The notes: a model not told the origin generated them from the letters alone. Shown: positions 50,970 to 61,630, counted from the stretch's first letter. The stretch: 64,000 nucleotides of DNA from Viscum album (GCA_963277665.1 OY728165.1:1760834772-1760898771), one strand, 5' to 3'. Made by a program: numbers and translations.

Positions 50970-51077
50970 GCATGAGCCAAGGCTCATTGCACATGGAGCA
51001 TGAGTAAACCCTCATTGCACTTGAAGCACGAGTAAACCCTCGTTGCACTTGAATTAGCATGAGTCAACACTCATTGC
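50970..51077 (-). repeat. Four-unit tandem hairpin array in element D 3' LTR
   Basis: Units at 50970-50990, 50998-51018, 51026-51046 and 51057-51077, with periods of 28, 28 and 31 bases. On the plus strand each has arms GCATGAG / CTCATTGC around a 6-base loop. The third unit has GCACGAG / CTCGTTGC: a T-A pair replaced by C-G with both arms changed. The same array is at 58657-58764 in the 5' LTR. Confidence 0.8.
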
Positions 51078-51106
51078 ACATGACGTATCATGATACTATA
51101 CTTTAC

Positions 51107-51118
51107 CCAATGCATTGG
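51107..51118. other. Conserved palindrome CCAATGCATTGG (element D 3' LTR)
   Basis: Perfect palindrome 548 bases from the LTR end, followed on the element strand by a second palindrome GTATCATGATAC (51088-51099). The 5' LTR copy is at 58794-58805. Confidence 0.7.
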
Positions 51119-51892
51119 AGCGCTATCAGGGCGCACCCTTCTTAAACATTTCATTTCATGCATAAGTGTGCCACATGGATCATAAAACATGGATTCATAA
51201 AACATAATCATTTCTTCCACGATAAAGGAATGTGGAATTCATACATGAAACTTTACAATCAATACGTATATGTGCATAAAGGTGAATACCCTTGATGGAG
51301 AAATGGGCATGGTATTCACTACACAAAGACATTGGCTTAGAAAATTGGTGCGATTTCGGCAGCGTAACGGCGTGACATAAGAATTCATAAAAAAGGTTGA
51401 TGAGAGAGAAAGGGGTTCCTCATCATATTTACATGAAATGGACAGTAAGGAGATCATATATATACATGTCCCAACAACAGAAATGGAATTTAGATTCATG
51501 ATACAAAAGTATTGCTTGAATATAAAAGAAGAGAGAGAAGTTCCTTTCGGAATTTCGGCATAGTAACGGGTGTACATGGGAGGCATTTAATGAGAGAGAA
51601 AGGGTTCTCCCATCATTCAAACAATAATAGGGCAGTATGGGGGAGGTGCGAAACCATACCCCAACATTCATAAATTAAATTAAAAGGGCAATACAACTTA
51701 AAGAAAATTGACAAAAAAAAGAGAAAGGAAGAAAAAACCCTTACTTGGAAGTGTGCTTCCAAAGGCTAGAGAGAGGCTTGTGAGAGGCTTCTTGGGAGCT
51801 TGGGGCACCTTGAGAGGATTCTAGAGAGAGTATGGCAGAGGTTGGACGAACTTCAAGGGATTTGAGTGAGGAGGAAGTGGGAGCTTGGGTGG

Positions 51893-51903
51893 GTTTATAT
51901 AGG
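51893..51903 (-). promoter_or_regulatory. TATA box of element D 3' LTR
   Basis: CCTATATAAAC on the minus strand, about 1.3 kb from the LTR start. The leader motif follows about 45 bases downstream, as in the other LTRs. The 5' LTR copy is at 59580-59590. Confidence 0.75.
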
Positions 51904-52744
51904 AAAGGTGAGAGAATTCTTTATTATTTAGGTTTGGGACCCCTTATATTAAAATAATCCAAACCACAAACCATCCCATGGTATTTGCCCATGGTTTCTG
52001 GAAAAGGAGAGAGGAAAACAATATTTTACAAGGCCAAGGTCCGAACTTATTAAAAAATTAGGGTTGCTTATGTGGAGGTGAGTCACACTCCCATGGAAAT
52101 TAATTTAAAAAGGCAAAGTGTTGAATAAGTCTTGAGGGCTCCATTAATGCTTTGAAAATTGATTCAAACAAACCCAAAACCTCATTATTTTAATGATAAA
52201 ACATATATTGGCCGAACCTAAGGATTATGGTATTTTATTACATCACCATTGGGTCATTATGATGTCATAAATCACATTATATATTTAAAAGGTATTTAAT
52301 TTTTACCCAAAAATTGGACTGTCTCAGAAAATTATGAAAAATTCACCGTTGGATAATTTCGACGTCCTGATTCCAAAAATAATATTTTTTTTATCTAAAT
52401 AATTTTCTAAATATGTGAATTTGCACTTTTAAAATAAAAACCGACATTTATAAAAAATTCACGGGTTTTGACAGAAATGGCTTTCAAACCTTAATAAAAA
52501 TTTTAATTGCATTCATAAAATTATAAGATCATTTATATTTAATAAAAATTAATTTAATATTAATAATAGTATTTTATTAAAATATTATTTAATTCAAAAA
52601 TCCTTTAATTTAATAAAATATAATTCTTAATTAAATAATAACTAAAAACATCATTTGTACTTTAAAAACTAATTACAATGCATCAAAAATGACTAGAAAT
52701 TATATTCATTATTATATACAAAAATAATGTACATGAACATGGTG

Positions 52745-53014
52745 CTACTTATTTGTTACATAACCCCTTAAAATAGCTGCATAAGACCTAAGGGTAAGGT
52801 GTGCGATGGTGACAGACTCTTGGGGTTGCTCGGATAACATCGCTCGAGTGGTGATCTCTATCAACTTCCATTTTTCTCGTAGACGATCACGTTCGAGCTT
52901 GACTTGATGAAGCTCAGATTGGGCTTGGTCAAGGGCAAAGCCCAAAGACGCCACCTCCTTTCCGAGCTCCGACAAATGGGCTTCGTAAGGGGCAATTCTA
53001 CTGGATGAGGCCAT
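52745..53014 (-). CDS. U3-embedded coiled-coil-like ORF, 89 aa (3' LTR copy)
   Basis: I do not recognise the family. The 89 residues start MASSSRIAPYEAH; residues 14-55 look like a coiled coil with alternating hydrophobic and charged positions, including QVKLERDRLREKW. The C-terminal third (TIAHLTLRSYAAILRG) is more hydrophobic. The start context AAGCGATGGC is strong for plants. A TATA-like TTTAAATATAAGG sits about 45 bases upstream, at 53053-53066. A 60-base sample inside (52801-52860) is 53% GC, against 15% for 52621-52680 just outside. It begins 200 bases into U3, on the same strand as gag-pol and well upstream of the LTR's own TATA box. A captured host gene fragment or an accessory gene are both possible; expression is unproven. 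Confidence 0.5.
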   Translation of the reverse strand: MASSSRIAPYEAHLSELGKEVASLGFALDQAQSELHQVKLERDRLREKWKLIEITTRAMLSEQPQESVTIAHLTLRSYAAILRGYVTNK

Positions 53015-53052
53015 CGCTTCCTTTGTCTGAGTAAAAATGGTTTCGTTAAAGC

Positions 53053-53066
53053 CTTATATTTAAACT
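53053..53066 (-). promoter_or_regulatory. Possible TATA box for the U3 ORF
   Basis: The minus strand reads TTTAAATATAAGGC, 39-52 bases before the ORF start codon. The same sequence precedes the 5' LTR copy. In AT-rich DNA such a match is weak evidence on its own. Confidence 0.3.
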
Positions 53067-53214
53067 ACCCAGATGATTAATGTTCAACGGCTATAAAAGT
53101 AACGGTCACAAATCTTAACGTAAAACTAAAGAAGTTGACATCTTATAAAAACATAAAGAAACATTTAACTGGATCAAGAGGGATTTTCCATTAATGAAAT
53201 TTTGGGTCGTCACA

Positions 53215-53230
53215 ACATTCCCCCCTTAAG
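53215..53230 (-). other. Polypurine tract of element D
   Basis: The minus strand reads CTTAAGGGGGGAATGT and abuts the 3' LTR start TGTGACG. Confidence 0.9.
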
Positions 53231-53250
53231 AAATTTCGCCCTCGAAATTT
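53231..53250 (-). other. PPT-proximal hairpin of element D
   Basis: AAATTTCG-AGGG-CGAAATTT on the element strand is a perfect 8 bp stem with a 4-base loop. It immediately precedes the PPT and is the same structure as in elements A and C. Confidence 0.75.
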
Positions 53251-53263
53251 TCCTTTTCCCACA

Positions 53264-56200
53264 CTAAAACAAATGTGGGTAACTTAGCTTCATCATATCT
53301 TCCGACTCCCAAGTTGCTTCTTCAAACTTGTGGTTTCTCCACAACACCTTGACGAGGGGCATTGTCTTATTTCGTAGAACTTTTTCTCTACGATCTAAGA
53401 TCTTCACTGGTTGCTCCTCATAAGAAAGATCGTCTTCTAATTGTACCACCTCAGAAGAGAGTACATGTGAAGGGTCTGGTATGTACTTCCTTAAGAGGGA
53501 TACATGGAAGACATCATGCACCTTGGCCATAGTAGGTGGAAGTGCTAGTCGATAGGCCACAACCCCAACACGATCAAGAATCTCGAAGGGGCCGATGTAC
53601 CTTGGACTTAACTTCCCTTTCTTTCCAAACCTCATGACCTTCTTCCACGGAGATATGCGTAAAAACACCATGTCTCCGACTTTAAATTCAAGGTCTCGTC
53701 GACGATTATCTGCATAACTCTTCTGTCTACTTTGGGCTGCCTTGATATGCTGCTGAATGGTTTCCACCTTCTCCACCATTTCTTCGACCATTTCTGGTCC
53801 AAGCTGCTTACGTTCACCGACCTCATCCCAACATGCCGGTGTTCTACACCTTTTCCCATACAGGGCTTAATATGGTGCCATTTGGATGCTCGAGTGGAAA
53901 CTATTATTATAAGAGAACTCAACTAGAGGAAGATGTTGATCCCATCCTCCTTTAAAGTCCATTGAGCACGCTCTCAACATATCCTCAAGTGTTTGGATAG
54001 TCCGCTCGGATTGGCCATCAGTTTGAGGATGATAGGCCGTACTGAAGTTCAGTTCAGTATTCAGAGCATGTTGAAGACTCTTCCAAAACTTAGAGGTAAA
54101 TCTTGGATCTCGGTCAGACACAATAGATAGTGGTACTCCATGCAACCGTACCACTTCCCTGATATATATCCGTGCCAGTTGATCCAAAGAGAAGTCCTCT
54201 CTAATAGCAATGAAGTGTGCATTCTTTGTAAGACGATCCACAATAACCCATATTGCATTGTTGCTTTTGGATGTCCTTGGAAGTCCAGTGACGAAGTCCA
54301 TGGTGATGTTCTCCCATTTCCATTCTGGTATGGGCAATGGTTGCATCATCCCCTTAGACTTCTGCCTCTCTGCCTTCACTTTCTGACACACCAGGCACTT
54401 TGATGTATATTCAGCGATCTCCTTCTTCATATTATCCCACCAAAAGTTTTCTCGGAGATCTCGATACATCTTTGTGCTCCCTGGGTGAATAGAGAAATTT
54501 GAACTATGTGCATCATCCAAAAGTTCCTTCTTCAGCTCCGAACTTGATGGGACACATAGTCTTTTCCCAAACCGCACAATTCCTTCTTCATTAACATTAA
54601 ACTCTGAGGATTTTCCCTTTTTGATAGCTTCCACTTTTTATTGGATTCTCGCATCATCCTTTTGAGCATCCTTTAACCTTTCCAAAAGAGATGGTTGCGC
54701 AATCATTTGTGAAAGGATTGATGATGTTCCCTTCTTTATGATTCCCACTTCCATCTTCATCAAGTCTAAGAAGATTGGATCCTTCTCAATTCTCATCATT
54801 GATAGAATTGCTGGATCCTTTCTACTTAGGGCATCCGCCACCTTGTTCGCCTTCCCCGGGTGGTAATGTATTGAACAGTCATAATCCTTTATGAGCTCTA
54901 TCCATATTCTCTGGCGCATATTAAGCTCTTTCTGTGTGAATATATATTTAAGACTCTTGTGGTCCGTATATATCTCACATTTCTCTCCATAGAGATAATG
55001 CCGCCAGATTTTCAAGGCAAAGATCACCGCCGCCAACTCCAGATCATGCGTTGGATAGTTTCGCTCATGGATTTTCAACTGTCTTGAGGCATAGGATATC
55101 ACTTTATCATTCTGCATCAGCACACATCCTAAGCCCTTCTTTGAAGCATCACTGAATACCACAAAAAGCTCCCCACTTGTGGGTAAAGTGAGCACAGGTG
55201 CAGTGATAAGCCTCCTTTTCAACTCCTTGAAGCTTTCTTCGCATTCATCACTCCAAGCAAACTTTACTCCCTTTCGAGTTAGCTTGGTAAGAGGGTTGGA
55301 CAATCGTGAGAAGTTTCTCACAAATCGTCGATAATATCCAGCTAACCCCAAGAAGCTACAGATATCAGTTACCGATGTTGGCCTCGGCCATCCCTCAATT
55401 GCATCTGTTTTGGAGGGGTCCACAGATATCCCATTGCTTGTGATGATATGGCCCAAGAATGAGACCTCCTTCAACCAGAACTCACACTTGCTGTACTTGG
55501 CATAGAGCTTCTCCTTGCGCAAAGTCTCCAGTACAGTTCTTAAATGCTCCTCATGGTCCTCCTTGGTTTTGGAGTATATTAGAATATCATCTATAAAGAC
55601 TACCACAAATTTATCTAGGTAATCTCTAAAGACTCTATTCATCAAGTCCATGAATATTGCTGGAGCATTGGTGAGTCCAAAAGGCATTACTATGAATTCA
55701 TAGTGCCCGTACCTTGTACGAAAAGCAGTCTTGGGGATATCTTCCTTCTTCACCCTTACTTGATAATATCCCGACCGCAAGTCGACCTTGGAGAAGTATT
55801 GTGCTCCACGCAGCTGATCAAACAAGTCATCGATTCTTGGGAGAGGATACTTGTTCTTTATCGTGATTTTGTTAAGTTCACGATAATCGATGCAAAGCCG
55901 CATTGACCCATCCTTCTTCTTGACGAAGAGGACTGGTGCACCCCATGGTGATGCACTTGGGCGTATAAACCCTTTATCCAGATTCTCCGGTAGTTGTTTC
56001 TTCAGTTCTTCAAGCTCAACCACAGCCATTCTATATGGAGTCTTGGATATTGGTAGCGCCCCAGGTATAAGTTCAATTGAGAACTCAACATCTCTTCTTG
56101 GAGGAAGACCAGGAAGTTCCTCGGAAAATACTTCAGCGAATTCCCTCACAATAGGCATTTCTTCAAGGGTGGTTTCTTCCATGGACTCAATCATCTGAGC

Positions 56201-57757
56201 CAGATATGCGTGCTCATAAGGTAGTAATATCCATGCTTGAGATGATGGAGTTAAAGGAGATTCATCTTCCTCCTGACACTTGTAAAGAATCGGGGGTCGA
56301 TTCTCCATATGGAGTGTGATTTCCCTCTCCCGACAATTTATGTTGGCTCTATATAAGGAAAGCCAATCCATGCCAAGAATTGCATCAAATTCCACCAAAG
56401 GGAGTATGACAAGGTTCGTCGGGAAATTCAATCCACAAATTATAACAGGGGAGGACTTATACTCATGGGATGCAATGATTGCCCCATTTGCCGTACTCAC
56501 CGACATCTTTACTTCCATGATTTGTGGTGGTGCAGGGATTATTCTACTAAACTTTTGAGATATAAAAGAATGCGTAGAACCTGAATCAAAAAGTACGTTC
56601 GCTATTCTTGAATGAATAACTAGCGTACCTGTCACCACTTCGTTTTCGGGGTTCACTTCGGCAGAAGTGATGGCAAAAGCTCTTCCTTGCTGTCTTGGAG
56701 GTTATTGATTGCCTCCGATAACCCTTGGATTAGGGCACTGATTCGCAAAATGACCCGGTTCTTTGCATTTGAAGCATTGAACAACGCGTTGAGGTTCGAA
56801 CGGAGCGTTCCTCCCCTCCGTCGCAGCCGCGGGTCCTTCTTGCTGACAGTTAATAGCTAGGTGCCCTTCTCTTCCACACTTGAAGCATTTTCTTGTCCCC
56901 CTAAGGCAATTCCCAGGGTGCTTCTTTCCACACTTTTGGCAAGTGGGGTGCTGGAATTTCTTAGCGCCGTTGGATTTATCCATCGGACCACCAGCATTGA
57001 AGTCCACCTTCCGCTTCTTGTCCCCATGATACCCCTGTGATTCTCCGATCTCCATTTCAACCTTAAGGGCACATCAGACAATCTCCTCATAGCTGTCAAA
57101 GTCACGGATCGCTAATGCTTTCCGCAAGCTAGGCTTCAGCCCACCAAAGAAGCGGTCAACTTTGCATTCGGGGGTAACGACAAAGCCGGAAGCGTATCGT
57201 GCAAGCCTTGTGAAGTTTGCCTCGTACGCTCCCACAGATTCTTCATCTTTCTGCTTGAGGGAAAGGAAGTCCCTTTCCATCTTAAGACGGAGGGTGCGTG
57301 GAAAATATTTATCGAAAAACATCTTCCAGAATACCTTCCATTCCAAAGCCTCGATCTCCTCCTCAGGCTTCGTATTTTTGATCAATGTCCACCATTGATC
57401 AGCTTCACCCTCCATACGATAAGCCGCCAGGAGAACCTTCTCTTTTTCAGAGCATTGGAGGATGGAGAATATCTTCTCAATGGAGTTGATCCATTGTTCA
57501 GCGATCGTGGGATCAGATGATCCACTAAAAGTAGGGGGCCTTTGTCTCATGAAGCTTTCAATAGCGACTTGTTCTTTCTTAGGGGGGGTTGAACGTTCCT
57601 CTTGACCAGTGTTTCTATTCAAAACTTGAGTTAGCTGAGAGAGAAGCGTGACAAAGTTCGCGATTCCCGCTCCCATCGGATTGGGCATCTCATTAGTACA
57701 ATCATCACACTGATATTCACAACGGTTGTTAGCCCGAGTTCTCCTATTACCGGCCAT
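53264..57757 (-). pseudogene. gag-pol: gag-pol of element D: one frame, four in-frame stops
   Basis: A single 1,498-codon frame with no frameshift. Start at 57757 (MAGNRRTRANNR, matching element C's Gag); an upstream ATG at 57790 is in frame. Gag: capsid to about 57074, then CQKCGKKHPGNC, CFKCGREGHLAINC and CFKCKEPGHFANQC. Protease: [13 protein letters not shown], Asp codon near 56587. [30 protein letters not shown]. RNase [33 protein letters not shown]. Integrase: zinc-binding H/C residues (LVCQKVKAE), [23 protein letters not shown]. Tail: GPFEIL, then the chromodomain-like KVLWRNHKFEEATWE near the end. Stops: TGA 57074-57076; TAA 56702-56704 (Gag-protease junction), 54638-54640 and 53867-53869. 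All visible catalytic residues are intact. Recent inactivation by point mutation is the simplest reading. Confidence 0.95.
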
Positions 57758-58242
57758 TGGCTGGAATAAAAGGAAAGTTAGGGGTAACACATAGAGGGTA
57801 ATCCAAAGACAAAAGTTGATGACTTATAAATAAACTTTGATCTCTTTAACTCATGAGTCTATAGGATTCAATCCAGGCTTTTCAGGATCTTCCTTCTAAC
57901 ATATATTCTTAGGGGAATTTTTCCCTTAATAAGGGTTCATACTAAGATTGTGAATTTATCAAAACATATCCCCCGGGAGTGTCGTAACCAAGAGTGCAGC
58001 AAGGCCCGTTGTCGTGCACCAGTTCCCGTTCGAGTCTAGCTCAAAGCGGTGTTTTCGGGTTTTACCCCTAGGATACATCTGTGCCAGAGCCGCCTCTACC
58101 TGCTCGTATCCAGACAGGGATGTATTTGTTTGATAAAACACTTACATAGTATTTACCAAAACTTAGGGATGTTTTTATTATGCTTAGTCTTGTATCTAAG
58201 GCTTTACTAGGGTTTCCTAATCCCAAAAATAACTAAACCTAT
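57758..58242 (-). other. 5' leader of element D
   Basis: Untranslated region of about 485 bases between PBS and gag start. It contains the tRNA-like stretch at 57966-58110. No other structure is clear. Confidence 0.6.
57966..58110 (+). repeat. Possible tRNA-derived module in element D leader
   Basis: The plus strand has a good Pol III B box, GTTCGAGTC, and about 50 bases upstream a poor A-box-like GTAACCAAGAGTG. The wording GTGCAGCAAGGCCCGTTGTC between them resembles tRNA-headed plant SINEs. It is GC-richer than its surroundings and antisense to the element. The A box is weak and I see no terminal repeats, so it may be chance. Confidence 0.3.
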
Positions 58243-58256
58243 CCTCTGATACCAAC
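58243..58256 (-). other. Primer binding site of element D (tRNA-iMet)
   Basis: The minus strand reads GTTGGTATCAGAGG, identical to element C. It directly follows the LTR end TGTCATA. Confidence 0.9.
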
Positions 58257-60901
58257 TATGACAACCCTGATTTTTATTACAACTTAAACATGCTTTATTA
58301 CATAAAACTTCACTTGATACAACAAAGAAGATCGAGAGGTTTAGTGTCTTTGGGGCTTAGGATTATTACATAAAAACTTTAAACTTGAAATACAACATCC
58401 TTATTGAAAACTTCCTTTACATGACCACTACATTCCTTCGTACCTAGCATTGCATGGGATAACCTGAGGACATGCATAAGAAAAGGGTGAGCTATAAAGC
58501 CCAGTAAGGGAGTACATAATGAATAACATGAGGAGTACAATACATGTTAGGCAATAGTCATATCAATAGAGCATAAGAGAGACATGAACATAAAGGCATG
58601 ATAAAGCATGATAATCATAACATGGAAATGTGGCAACAACACTTAACATTGAATTAGCATGAGCCAAGGCTCATTGCACATGGAGCATGAGTAAACCCTC
58701 ATTGCACTTGAAGCACGAGTAAACCCTCGTTGCACTTGAATTAGCATGAGTCAACACTCATTGCACATGACGTATCATGATACTATACTTTACCCAATGC
58801 ATTGGAGCGCTATCAGGGCGCACCCTTCTTAAACATTTCATTTCATGCATAAGTGTGCCACATGGATCATAAAACATGGATTCAGAAAACATAATCATTT
58901 CTTCCACGATAAAGGAATGTGGAATTCATACATGAAACTTTACAATCAATACGTATATGTGCATAAAGGTGAATACCCTTGATGGAGAAATGGGCATGGT
59001 ATTCACTACACAAAGACATTGGCTTAGAAAATTGGTGCGATTTCGGCAGCGTAACGGCGTGACATAAGAATTCATAAAAAAGGTTGATGAGAGAGAAAGG
59101 GGTTCCTCATCATATTTACATGAAATGGACAGTAAGGAGATCATATATATACATGTCCCAACAACAGAAATGGAATTTAGATTCATGATACAAAAGTATT
59201 GCTTGAATATAAAAGAAGAGAGAGAAGTTCCTTTCGGAATTTCGGCATAGTAACGGGTGTACATGGGAGGCATTTAATGAGAGAGAAAGGGTTCTCCCAT
59301 CATTCAAACAATAAGAGGGCAGTATGGGGGAGGTGCGAAACCATACCCCAACATTCATAAATTAAATTAAAAGGGCAATACAACTTAAAGAAAATTGACA
59401 AAAAAAAGAGAAAGGAAGAAAAAACCCTTACTTGGAAGTGTGCTTCCAAAGGCTAGAGAGAGGCTTGTGAGAGGCTTCTTGGGAGCTTGGGGCACCTTGA
59501 GAGGATTCTAGAGAGAGTAGGGCAGAGGTTGGACGAACTTCAAGGGCTTTGAGTGAGGAGGAAGTGGGAGCTTGGGTGGGTTTATATAGGAAAGGTGAGA
59601 GAATTCTTTATTATTTAGGTTTGGGACCCCTTATATTAAAATAATCCAAACCACAAACCATCCCATGGTATTTGCCCATGGTTTCTGGAAAAGGAGAGAG
59701 GAAAACAATATTTTACAAGGCCAAGGTCCGAACTTATTAAAAAATTAGGGTTGCTTATGTGGAGGTGAGTCACACTCCCATGGAAATTAATTTAAAAAGG
59801 CAAAGTGTTGAATAAGTCTTGAGGGCTCCATTAATGCTTTGAAAAGTGATTCAAACAAACCCAAAACCTCATTATTTTAATGATAAAACATATATTGGCC
59901 GAACCTAAGGATTATGGTATTTTATTACATCACCATTGGGTCATTATGATGTCATAAATCACATTATATATTTAAAAGGTATTTAATTTTTACCCAAAAA
60001 TTGGACTGTCTCAGAAAATTATGAAAAATTCACCGTTGGATAATTTCGACGTCCTGATTCCAAAAATAATATTTATTTTATCAAAATAATTTTCTAAATA
60101 TGTGAATTTGCACTTTTAAAATAAAAACCGACATTTATAAAAAATTCACGGGTTTTGACAGAAATGGCTTTCAAACCTTAATAAAAATTTTAATTGCATT
60201 CATAAAATTATAAGATCATTTATATTTAATAAAAATTAATTTAATATTAATAATAATATTTTATTAAAATATTATTTAATTCAAAAATCCTTTAATTTAA
60301 TAAAATATAATTCTTAATTAAATAATAACTAAAAACATCATTTGTACTTTAAAAACTAATTACAATTCATCAAAAATGACTAGAAATTATATGCATTATT
60401 ATATACAAAAATAATGTACATGAACATGGTGCTACTTATTTGTTACATAACCCCTTAAAATAGCCGCATAAGACCTAAGGGTAAGGTGTGCGATGGTGAC
60501 AGACTCTTGGGGTTGCTCGGATAACATCGCTCGAGTGGTGATCTCTATCAACTTCCATTTTTCCCGTAGACGATCACGTTCGAGCTTGACTTGATGAAGC
60601 TCAGCTTGGGCTTGGTCAAGGGCAAAGCCCAAAGACGCCACCTCCTTTCCGAGCTCCGACAAATGGGCTTCGTAAGGGGCAATTCTACTGGATGAGGCCA
60701 TCGCTTCCTTTGTCTGAGTAAAAATGGTTTCGTTAAAGCCTTATATTTAAACTACCCAGATGATTAATGTTCAACGGCTATAAAAGTAACGGTCACAAAT
60801 CTTAACGTAAAACTAAAGAAGTTGACATCTTATAAAAACATAAAGAAACATTTAACTGGATCAAGAGGTATTTTCCATTAATGAAATTTTGGGTCGTTAC
60901 A
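58257..60901 (-). repeat. 5' LTR of element D (2,645 bp)
   Basis: Same length as the 3' LTR and about 99% identical by eye. It carries the same modules at +7,687: hairpin array 58657-58764, palindrome 58794-58805, TATA box 59580-59590, U3 ORF 60432-60701. Element-strand start TGTAACGACCC. Confidence 0.95.
60432..60701 (-). CDS. U3-embedded coiled-coil-like ORF, 89 aa (5' LTR copy)
   Basis: Second copy of the frame at 52745-53014, same length, same start and stop. I find three nucleotide differences between the copies: two are silent (in a GCA/GCG Ala codon and a CGA/CGG Arg codon) and one is conservative (Ser to Ala in the coiled-coil part, AQSELH versus AQAELH). Three changes are too few to show selection, but none breaks the frame. 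Gag-pol has taken four stops, over a much longer target. Confidence 0.5.
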   Translation of the reverse strand: MASSSRIAPYEAHLSELGKEVASLGFALDQAQAELHQVKLERDRLREKWKLIEITTRAMLSEQPQESVTIAHLTLRSYAAILRGYVTNK

Positions 60902-60906
60902 TGGAT
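60902..60906. repeat. Target site duplication of element D, right copy (TGGAT)
   Basis: Matches 50565-50569. Confidence 0.75.
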
Positions 60907-61630
60907 TCACACAACCAATGAATAATATTTATCTAGGATCATATATTTAAATATTTTCCATTCCAGGGAATAAATATTATATTTCACTATGTAATTATTT
61001 ACCAAATACAACCATAGATTGGTTTTACCTTAATCCCACTAAATGTAGGGGATCTATATTTATACTTTCCTAATATCCCATGGATTAAAATATAACCTAT
61101 AAGAAATTAATGTATATTATGGCTACCATAGGGCCCTATTATGTAGTCAATGATGGGACTGCTGTCTCATTATGTGATTCAAAACTAATATATTATTATA
61201 TGGAATAAAATTCAACCCCTTATCATGGATTCCACCGCCATTTACAACTTGTCTAAACTGATACATGAATATAAAAAAACTATTATGTTCTAATTCCAAT
61301 CATTTTTTGATACTATTTTGGAAGGATATATTTTTCTTCGTGCCTACACAATATAACTACAATGCTTTCTCTGTAGAAATGAAATCCGAACAGACCACGT
61401 TTAGGTAATGTAACATGGTAATATATAAATTCTCTATAATTTCAACATAACAGTAAAGAAAAATATTTCAATGGTATTATATTATCATAATATGAAACCA
61501 TATAGATACATAAACCATAATTTGATACAAGACATTTATACCAAGACATAATAATTTCATTATGTTTACTTGTAAGTTATTAAATCATCATATTATTATT
61601 AGTATAATTTTCAATTTTAGTCTTTTTTCG
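60907..61630. other. AT-rich gene-free spacer
   Basis: Continuation of the AT-rich DNA interrupted by element D. Nothing recognisable. Confidence 0.6.

Larger units (their letters stand above)
50570..53214 (-). repeat. 3' LTR of element D (2,645 bp)
   Basis: On the element strand it begins TGTGACGACCC and ends GGGTTGTCATA. It holds, in element order: the U3 ORF (53014-52745), TATA box (51903-51893), leader motif (51850-51833), two GATGAGA-type hairpin modules (about 51620-51350), the palindrome (51118-51107) and a four-unit hairpin array (51077-50970). Offset to the 5' LTR is exactly 7,687 bases throughout. Confidence 0.95.
50570..60901 (-). mobile_element. Element D: gag-pol Ty3/gypsy chromovirus (Tekay/Del-like), complete, 10.3 kb
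   Basis: Complete minus-strand insertion with two LTRs of 2,645 bp, a tRNA-iMet PBS, a PPT, a target duplication, and a gag-pol frame in the order Gag, protease, RT, RNase H, integrase, chromodomain-like tail. I count about 19 substitutions and no length difference between the LTRs (roughly 0.7%), so insertion is recent. Four nonsense codons mean this copy cannot make full-length polyprotein without readthrough. It is the only element in the window with all pol domains recognisable end to end. Confidence 0.95.

Noticed and set aside
50970..51077. CRISPR-like array
   Set aside because: The repeats are short hairpins with no unique spacers, inside an LTR of a plant genome.
51239..51671. Minus-strand frames of 115 and 80 codons, repeated at 58926-59358
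   Set aside because: They overlap the hairpin modules downstream of the TATA box. Cysteine- and serine-rich translation of low-complexity sequence with no recognisable domain.
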